DNA of 64,000 bases from Symbiodinium natans (lineage: Eukaryota > Sar > Dinophyceae > Suessiales > Symbiodiniaceae). Below are positions 58,843 to 64,000 of the stretch, piece by piece (the first letter of the stretch is position 1; each line of letters opens with the position of its first letter). Where the stretch lies: the NCBI GenBank assembly GCA_905221605.1, contig CAJNDS010002348.1:1-64000 (forward strand), written 5' to 3'. The notes under the pieces are model-generated. The model had not been told where the DNA came from. It saw only the letters and a list, made by a program, of their open reading frames with translations, and ran no database searches. A program made the translations under genes and the position numbers.

Positions 58843-58943
58843 TTCGACCTTCATGCGTGGAACCTCAAGGTGTTATGGACCTTCTCCTGCACGACGCCAG
58901 CTCGGACGTGCGCTGCACTGTGTCTCGGCAGCTTATAACCTAA
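58843..58943 (+). CDS. Exon with HEAT/ARM-like helix
   Basis: Acceptor TGCACACAG; two bases and 32 codons: RPSCVEPQGVMDLLLHDASS then DVRCTVSRQLIT. The V-M-D-L-L-x-D-x-S-x-D-V-R pattern is typical of HEAT/ARM repeats. The TAA at 58941 is part of the end of the PAL-1 copy that follows, so the true exon may end earlier at a GT. Two other frames are open. Confidence 0.5.
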
Positions 58944-59046
58944 GGATCCATGTGCCGATATAGTATATACTTAGGCCTGAAAAGGGTTCCCATATAGTAG
59001 CTTTAGGGCCCAAGAATGTACTATATAGGTACATGGACCCTTAGGG
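58940..59046. repeat. PAL-1 copy 4, between exons
   Basis: GGATCCATGTGCCGATATAG and CTATATAGGTACATGGACCC ends with complementary core (TATACTTAGGCC / GGGCCCAAGAATGTA). Full length, about 105 bp. Confidence 0.85.
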
Positions 59047-59078
59047 ATTACAGCTTGTTCAGGACTTCGGGTCATAAG

Positions 59079-59170
59079 CACCCCCACTCGAAACCCGCAT
59101 GTGCGCTGAAGATCTGTTTGCCTCCAATGCCGTGCACCACCCAATGCCGACGCCCAACAACCTCGCAGGG
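59079..59170 (+). CDS. ARM/HEAT-like gene, exon
   Basis: After GTCATAAG: two bases, 30 codons in phase 0 at the end (PPLETRMCAEDLFASNAVHH then PMPTPNNLAG), with a strong donor CAGGG|GTATGTG. Joins 59528 in phase. Confidence 0.65.
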
Positions 59171-59527
59171 GTATGTGTTTCATAATTTGGGGTTTAGGGT
59201 TTAGGGTTTAGGGTTTTGGGTTTTGGGTTTTGGCTTACGGTGCACAGTGCCCTGATGCCTCACTTGCCCAAGCCCTAAACAAGGCCTACTTACCCTGAAC
59301 CCTAAACCCTAAACCCTAACCTTCCATTCAACTATAAGTCTACACAGACTCACTAATCCTTCAAGGAGCTTAAACCCACAACCCTAAACCCTAAACCCTA
59401 AACCCTGAACCCAAACCCTCAAACCCTAAACCCTAAACCCTCAACCCTAAACCCTAAACCCGAAACCCTAAACCCTAAACCCTAAACCCTAAACCCTACA
59501 CCCACCAACTCGAGCTGCGCGATCCAG
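59171..59527 (+). repeat. Intron, G arm then C arm
   Basis: GTATGTG, TTTAGGG/TTTTGGG words (59187-59233), middle, CCCTAAA array (59383-59500), acceptor GCGCGATCCAG. A clear example of the arm order in an intron with consensus donor. Confidence 0.75.
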
Positions 59528-59608
59528 GCTGCAGACTTCTTGGGCCAGCTTCTGCCGACGTTGCGCCTGGAGGTGGTGCCTTGTCTTGGCTGCTGTCTGG
59601 GGCTTAGG
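59528..59608 (+). CDS. ARM/HEAT-like gene, exon
   Basis: 27 codons in phase 0: AADFLGQLLPTLRLEVVPCL then GCCLGLR. The F-L-x-x-L-L-P-x-L...V-P-C-L pattern fits a HEAT helix. Ends at a GC donor (AGG|GCTGTTTAGGG) or at an internal GTGGTG. Confidence 0.6.
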
Positions 59609-59976
59609 GCTGTTTAGGGTTTAGGGTTTAGGGTTTAGGGTTTAGGGTTTAGGGCTACTGAAGCTCTGTTGACTTAGTAACTAAGTCTACCGAGTATCCC
59701 CTAGAAACCCGATTATCATCCCCATAACCCACCTTACTAATCCTACTTACTCAGTCAGAAAGGGCTTCCAGCTTCCAAGCAGGGCTTACCCCAAACCCTA
59801 CACCCTGAACCCACAAACACCATGCACCCCATAATCTCCTGAGTCCTTAAAGGTCTCAGGGGCTTGGGGGGTTCAGGGTTTAGGGTTTAGGGTTTAGGGT
59901 TTAAGGTCTAGGGTTGAGGGGTTTTGGAGTCCTATAAGCCCTAGGCATCTGGAAAGGTGTTCGCCTGTGGGCGAAG

Positions 59977-60022
59977 TCCGGGAAGGGGCCAGCTTGCGAT
60001 TTCAGATGCCAGCCCTTCCAGG
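59977..60022 (+). CDS. Putative exon
   Basis: After GGGCGAAG: REGASLRFQMPALP plus GG, donor CCAGG|GTTGAGGG. An alternative acceptor (GATTTCAG) would start at 60006 in phase 0. Confidence 0.45.
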
Positions 60023-60866
60023 GTTGAGGGTTTAGGGTTTAGGGTTTAGGGTTTATTTGTTAGGTTTTTGCATTCCAGTCCTGAATGTACAGCCCAAGTC
60101 TTGAACCCATGAGGCTGCAGTTGTTGGACAGTTCGAGAGTTATCAGGGTTAGATGGGCCCCCAAACCCTAAACCCTAAACCCTAAACCCTAAACCCTGAA
60201 CCCTGAACCCTAAACCCTAAACCCTTGAGCAAGCTGGCACAGAAGCCCGAGCTCCTAAACCCCCTGAACTCCTGAACCCCCAAACCCCTATGCTTGAACC
60301 CTAAATCCCCACAGCCCCCAAGAAACCCTAAACCCTAAACCCTGAACCCCCCAAGCCCCTGAGACCAAACCTCCCGGGATCCTGTTGCACCCCCCAAGCC
60401 TCCAAACACCAAATCATGTGGTGTTTGGGGCTTAGGGCTTGGGGTTTAGGGTTTAGGAGTTTGGAGTTTGGGGTTTAGGGTTTTGGGCCTAAATCCCGAA
60501 CCCCTGACACCCTCCAAGAGAACTCAGGCCAAGCCGACGATCGATGCCTTGACCCTCGACGTCACACCGTCCTAGATAGGCCCTTGGAGAAGCCCTAAAC
60601 CCTAAACCCTAAACCCCAAACCCCAAAGCCAATACCTTAAGCCCTGAACCCCAATAAGTACTTTTCGTATGTTGGTTTCAGGCGTTGGGAATCGGGTTTC
60701 CAGAGGGCCCTAAGCCCTAAACCCTAAGTCCTAAACCCTCAATCCTAAACCCTGAACCCTGAACCCTAGACCCTAAACCCTAAACCCTAACCCTAAACCC
60801 TAAACTCTAAACCCTAAACCCTAAACCCCAAACCCTAAACCCTAAACCCTAAACCCTGAACCCTAG
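60023..60866. repeat. Repeat-dominated intron(s)
   Basis: TTTAGGG words, CCCTAAA words at 60164-60222 and 60590-60860, with G-words at 60420-60485. A possible 28-bp exon lies at 60119-60147 (VGQFESYQ before GTTAG). Confidence 0.6.
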
Positions 60867-60928
60867 CTCGGGCGAAAGTTCAGAGAGTTAAAAGTGTCAA
60901 CCTAGTGGCTTTTGAAGTTTTGGGATGG
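60867..60928 (+). CDS. ARM/HEAT-like gene, exon
   Basis: After ACCCTAG: two bases, 20 codons (RAKVQRVKSVNLVAFEVLGW), donor ATGG|GTTTATGG in phase 0. Fits 61215 in phase. Amphipathic helix. Confidence 0.6.
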
Positions 60929-61059
60929 GTTTATGGGGTTTATAGGTTTTAGGGTTTAGAACCCCTATATCCCTCAACCCTCGAGCCCCAAGCCAAGGAC
61001 CAAAGCGCTTCAGGGCCTTAAACCCTAAACCCTAAAACCTAAACCCTAAACCCTATAAA

Positions 61060-61190
61060 CATTAAACCCCAAACCCCAAACCCCAAACCCCAAACCCCAA
61101 ACCCCAAACCCCAAACCCCAAACCCTAAACCCTAAACCCTAAACCCTAAGCGCTAAACCCTCAACCCTAAACCCTAAACCCTAAACCCCA
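61060..61190 (+). repeat. (CCCCAAA)n then (CCCTAAA)n array
   Basis: About nine CCCCAAA units followed by CCCTAAA units; C arm before 61215. The variant is block-wise, not mixed. Confidence 0.95.
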
Positions 61191-61214
61191 AGACCAAGGA
61201 CCAAAGCGCTTCAG

Positions 61215-61321
61215 GATCGCTGTCCGCACGTCTGCGCCCGCGCCGCGTCCGCGCTCCGCTGCGTGCCGCAGGGCGAGACGGAGCCGCCGGTCATGGAGCT
61301 CGGGCACCCGAAATTAAAGGG
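61215..61321 (+). CDS. ARM/HEAT-like gene, exon
   Basis: Acceptor GCGCTTCAG; 35 codons (DRCPHVCARAASALRCVPQG then ETEPPVMELGHPKLK) plus GG, donor AAGGG|GTTTAGGG. The HVCARAASALRCV stretch is HEAT-like. GG plus the C that opens 62095 makes Gly, so the join is in phase. Confidence 0.7.
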
Positions 61322-62094
61322 GTTTAGGGTTTAGGGTTTAGGTTTTAGGGTTTAGGGTTTAGGGTTTAGGGGTAATAGGGCTCGGAAAAATTTCCTAGTA
61401 GTATTCCCTTAGGGTCGCTTATATAATTATACTAATTATACTATAATCACACCCCCAAAACCCCATTTTAATTGTTTAGGCCCCTACAGTAACCTCTAGC
61501 CCCCTTAGGAATCATTTTATGTGTTTATTTCTTTAAAACCCAAGGAAAACTCACTGTGCGTATTATTTTAATGAAGGTTGGAAGGGGAGTATGGCAATCC
61601 TAGAGGGCTCCAAGTATACAAATGATACCTACATTGGAGTCTACAGTCTATAAATAATACCTACTTTGGACTATCTGGAGCCTTAGGATAAGCCCTACTT
61701 GCACCGCCCTCTTAAGGGTATAGGGGTGGGATTATAAAGCCACCCTGAAGGGCATGAGAGGAGGTATTGGGGACCCCAAGCCCTTAAGGTTTAGGGTTTA
61801 GGGTTTAGGCTCGCCGTCTTGAGGGTATTAGGGGAGAAATTCAAGCCACCCTTAAAGGGCATGAGAGGGGGTTAAGCTTGCGTTCAGTAAATTTCAGGCA
61901 ATTCGGGGGGGGGGGGGGGGGGGGGTGGTGTAACAAAAACATCTCCGCCACAGGTTTAGGGTTCAGGGTGGGCAGAGCCTGTTTCGGGCTCAGGGTTTTT
62001 GGACTTTGGGTTGCAATTCGAAAAACAGGGTTTAGGGTTCATAGGGTTTAGGGTTTGGGGTTTAGGGTTTAGGGTTTAGGGCAACCGGGGCCAG
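61322..62094 (+). repeat. Intron with DR-3, fold-back and duplicated block
   Basis: TTTAGGG arm, DR-3 copy (61368-61495), a fold-back at about 61600-61690 (GAGGGCTCCAAGTATAC / CTATCTGGAGCC), and a 65-bp block occurring twice (61705-61770 and 61812-61875) on both sides of a TTTAGGG run. Poly-G at 61904-61925. Ends with TTTAGGG words and CGGGGCCAG. Confidence 0.7.
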
Positions 62095-62254
62095 CGAGGA
62101 GCTCGTTGCGCCTACCGCCATGCTCCTCGGCAGCCGCGACAAGTTCGTGCGCGCGCGGGCGCGGTCAGTTCTGCAGAGCTACCGCACCCTCGCGGACACC
62201 CGCATTGCGGCTGGGGCTCATGTGGGGGTTGACGAAAATAGGGGACCCCTATAA
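62095..62254 (+). CDS. ARM/HEAT-like gene, exon
   Basis: C completes Gly, then EELVAPTAMLLGSRDKFVRA RARSVLQSYRTLADTRIAAG. The FVRARARSVLQ helix is a good HEAT/ARM match. The frame stops at TAA 62252, but a GT at 62222 (CTCAT|GTGGGGG) leaves phase 0 and fits the exon at 62596, so the real end is probably 62221. Confidence 0.65.
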
Positions 62255-62420
62255 TGTAGTAGGATCCCGTTCCAATAAGGACTCCAAATAAGGTGCCCCG
62301 AATTGCGTAAACCCTAAACCCTCAACCCTAAACCCTAAACCCTAAACCTTAACCCCTGATCCCAAACCCTAAACCCTATATACCGCCCCCCCCCCCCCAT
62401 TTGGGAAGAATTTGCAAGCT

Positions 62421-62512
62421 TACGCGCGCCGGAATCCCCGAATCCAAACACGTTGCTGCAACATTCCAACAAGTCCGATGGGCTGCAATTGTTTTGGAGG
62501 CCCCTGAACCCT
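62421..62512 (+). CDS. Open island, all three + frames open
   Basis: After ATTTGCAAG or TTGGGAAG. Readings include KHVAATFQQVRWAAIVLEAP and EEFASLRAPESPNPNTLLQH. Phase 0 from CTT ends at a TAA in CCCTAA. It lies between exons 62221 and 62596 of the ARM-like gene, so it could be an alternative exon. Confidence 0.35.
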
Positions 62513-62595
62513 AAACTCTGAATTAAATCATATTAAATCTAAACCTTAAACATCCTTAAGCCCCAAGCCCTAAAAAACTCAAATCCACCTCTCAG

Positions 62596-62716
62596 GTGGG
62601 GTTCTTGATGGCGAAGTGTGATTCGGCGGAGGGGGATGAGAAGCTACATGCCCAGAGGGCACTGGCGAACCTGGGAGAGAACTTTCCCCGACTTCCTTTG
62701 GAGCCTTGGAAGCCCA
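62596..62716 (+). CDS. ARM/HEAT-like gene, exon with ARM motif
   Basis: Acceptor CACCTCTCAG; 40 codons in phase 0 plus one base. VGFLMAKCDSAEGDEKLHAQ RALANLGENFPRLPLEPWKP. The H-A-Q-R-A-L-A-N-L-G-E-N stretch is a typical armadillo H3 helix. A plus the GA that opens 62902 makes Arg; the donor would be CCCA|GTGGCA. Confidence 0.7.
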
Positions 62717-62749
62717 GTGGCACCCTTTTGCCCCCTTTTCTTTGGTTCA

Positions 62750-62870
62750 AACCCTAAACCCTAAACCCTAAACCCTAAACCCTAAACCCTAAACCCTAAA
62801 CCCTAAACCCTAAACCCTAAACCCTAAACCCTAAACCCTAAACCCTAAACCCTAAACCCTAAACCCTACC
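62750..62870 (+). repeat. Pure (CCCTAAA)n array
   Basis: About 17 units; C arm of the intron 62717-62901. Confidence 0.95.
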
Positions 62871-62901
62871 CTTATGATGACATGGTTCCTGGGCTGCCAA
62901 G

Positions 62902-62990
62902 GAGTCAAGTCTGGGGAGCTCGTTTCCTGCATCCTCAGGTTCGCTAATGTGACTCCTGGACCGCCAATCGTGGATGGGCCCAGAGCTAGG
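62902..62990 (+). CDS. ARM/HEAT-like gene, exon
   Basis: Acceptor GGGCTGCCAAG; two bases, 29 codons (VKSGELVSCILRFANVTPGP then PIVDGPRAR), donor CTAGG|GTTTAGGG in phase 0. The only frame open across the island. Confidence 0.7.
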
Positions 62991-63072
62991 GTTTAGGGTT
63001 TAGGGTTTAGGGTTTAGGGTTTAGGGTTTAGGGTTTAGGGTTTAGGGTTTAGGGTTTAGGGTTTAGGGATAG
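62991..63072 (+). other. 82-bp intron made of TTTAGGG repeats
   Basis: Begins GTTTAGGG at the donor, consists of about 11 TTTAGGG units, and ends GATAG. The exons on either side join in phase 0 with an open frame. Within the intron every frame meets a TAG, so the exons could not be read through. Confidence 0.7.
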
Positions 63073-63189
63073 CATCTGGGCCCATTGGCTGTTTTGCTTC
63101 GAGACTTGGGCGTCAGCATCCGCTGGAAGGCATTCCGCCAAGAGGGGGGCTCGTCACGAAGTGCGGTCAAGACACTTTCCACCACGTGA
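63073..63189 (+). CDS. ARM/HEAT-like gene, last visible exon
   Basis: 38 codons from phase 0: HLGPLAVLLRDLGVSIRWKA FRQEGGSSRSAVKTLSTT, then TGA at 63187. The G-P-L-A-V-L-L-R-D-L start is ARM-like. A GTGAGG overlaps the stop (CCAC|GTGAGG), so splicing onward is possible; otherwise this is the C-terminus. Confidence 0.65.
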   Translation, partial: HLGPLAVLLRDLGVSIRWKAFRQEGGSSRSAVKTLSTT

Positions 63190-63456
63190 GGATCCATCAT
63201 CAGGCAGGCGTGACTTGAGATGCTGGCCTACTCTTTGTCTCTGCCGTACGTGCCATTCATCTGTCTGTCATGACGCATAAGACCTGGAGGAGCAGGTTCA
63301 AGTACCGGCATCATGCCTGGAACGACGCACAATTCTGGTGTCATCGCGCAGGGTCTGAAGATGATTTGCGAATCTCCCAGTAGCAAGCCTTGGTGTGCAG
63401 TCGCTCGAAGTTCCTGAGGCCAGGACAAGGGAGGGGGTAGATCTAAAACATGAATC
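63190..63456. other. Intergenic / UTR stretch
   Basis: About 270 bp without telomere-like words, lying between the probable end of the ARM-like gene and the ATG at 63457. Open frames on the - strand (63228-63458, 63298-63567) overlap the new gene and are not called. Confidence 0.5.
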
Positions 63457-63711
63457 ATGGGCTCTTTTCTCTACATCAACGTACTGCAGAAGGACCCCAG
63501 CCAAAAGAGCAAGTCGTTTGTTTTTGATCATCCCGCCCCCTACCTCGATTTTGGAATCGATATGCACTCGGCACAGTACTGCAGTGTCGAGCCAATTTGT
63601 TGGTCATGTGGCGTTTGTTGTTGTGAATCGCGAGGGGAACCAACATCTACCTCTTTCCCAAAGCCCTCCCCCGTCGCCCCCAGAAGCAACAAAATCACAA
63701 GCGCTCCTTGG
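63457..63711 (+). CDS. First exon of a further gene, Cys-rich
   Basis: ATG in an AATCATGGG context; 85 codons in phase 0 to the donor CCTTGG|GTTTAGGG. MGSFLYINVLQKDPSQKSKS FVFDHPAPYLDFGIDMHSAQ, then CSVEPICWSCGVCCCES and a Ser/Pro-rich tail. The Gly at position 2 could in principle be acylated. The CxxC-type cysteine cluster (CWSCGVCCC) may bind metal. Family not recognised. The gene runs off the window. Confidence 0.6.
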
Positions 63712-64000
63712 GTTTAGGGTTTAGGGTTTAGGGTTTAGGGTTTAGGGTTTAGGGTTTAGGGTTTACTCACCGCTCCCTCTCTGTGCCTCTGACTATCTTC
63801 CCTTCTCCCTCTTCCTCGCCCTTGCGGTTTGGACGCTACACTTTACACTCTTTGGGATGCTACAATCCCCTATAGAACTGAAAGTGTACGCTTTTTTGGG
63901 GCCTAAACCGTAAACCTAAACCCTGAACTCAGCAACAAAGGGCTTAAAGGCTGGACACTTGCCACGTCGGCCGTGTTGCATGCGTTGTGAAGCCCTGCAG
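63712..64000 (+). repeat. Intron start: TTTAGGG arm and unique sequence
   Basis: About seven TTTAGGG units from the donor, then a pyrimidine-rich stretch and unique sequence to the window end, which stops at CCCTGCAG, a possible acceptor. Confidence 0.6.

Overview
This is eukaryotic nuclear DNA with very unusual architecture. Blocks of the telomere-type heptamer TTTAGGG, or its complement CCCTAAA, recur every few hundred bases along all 64 kb, with short unique islands of about 50-250 bp between them. The best guess is a dinoflagellate or a related alga with plant-type telomere repeats. Reasons are the repeat type, the GC-rich coding islands, candidate GT and GC splice donors, very small exons, many fold-back repeats and a degraded Ty1/copia fragment. 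No rRNA, tRNA, bacterial-type gene or CRISPR array was seen. Species is not determinable from the sequence alone.

The pattern that organises the window is C-array, island, G-array. Many islands read on the + strand as an open exon. It typically follows an AG, ends at a GT, and its codon phase matches the next island. An intron therefore usually starts with (TTTAGGG)n just after its donor and ends with (CCCTAAA)n just before its acceptor, so its two ends are complementary. One 82-bp intron (62991-63072) is almost pure TTTAGGG. The same arrays also sit inside a fold-back transposon-like repeat (57838-58014) and a copia RNase H frame (54108-54133), which suggests that the arrays insert into existing DNA.

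Layout. 1-7 kb: isolated exon islands, including two phase-matched exons that faintly resemble a voltage-gated channel S2-S3 region. 8.2-13.3 kb: coding islands around a 3.5-kb element with terminal inverted repeats (8542-12023) that carries a palindromic 50-bp satellite; a clear terminal exon ends at 13262. 13.7-20.8 kb: a WD-repeat-like gene with two phase-matched exon series. 21.0-24.6 kb: an array-poor island framed by two diverged direct repeats, holding an AT-rich satellite, decayed coding fragments and a 460-bp GTA microsatellite. 24.8-33.3 kb: many single exons. 37-43 kb: more exon islands with matching phases. 43.6-52.6 kb: exons including a 93-codon two-exon frame with a 53-bp intron and an acidic NLS-bearing frame. 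53.5-54.2 kb: the broken copia fragment. 55.1-63.2 kb: an ARM/HEAT-repeat-like gene, the best-supported exon series. 63457: an ATG opens the first exon of a further gene.

All gene models rest on manual reading of frames and splice signals. Several islands are open in more than one frame, so individual exons are provisional. Functional names are given only where a motif is visible.
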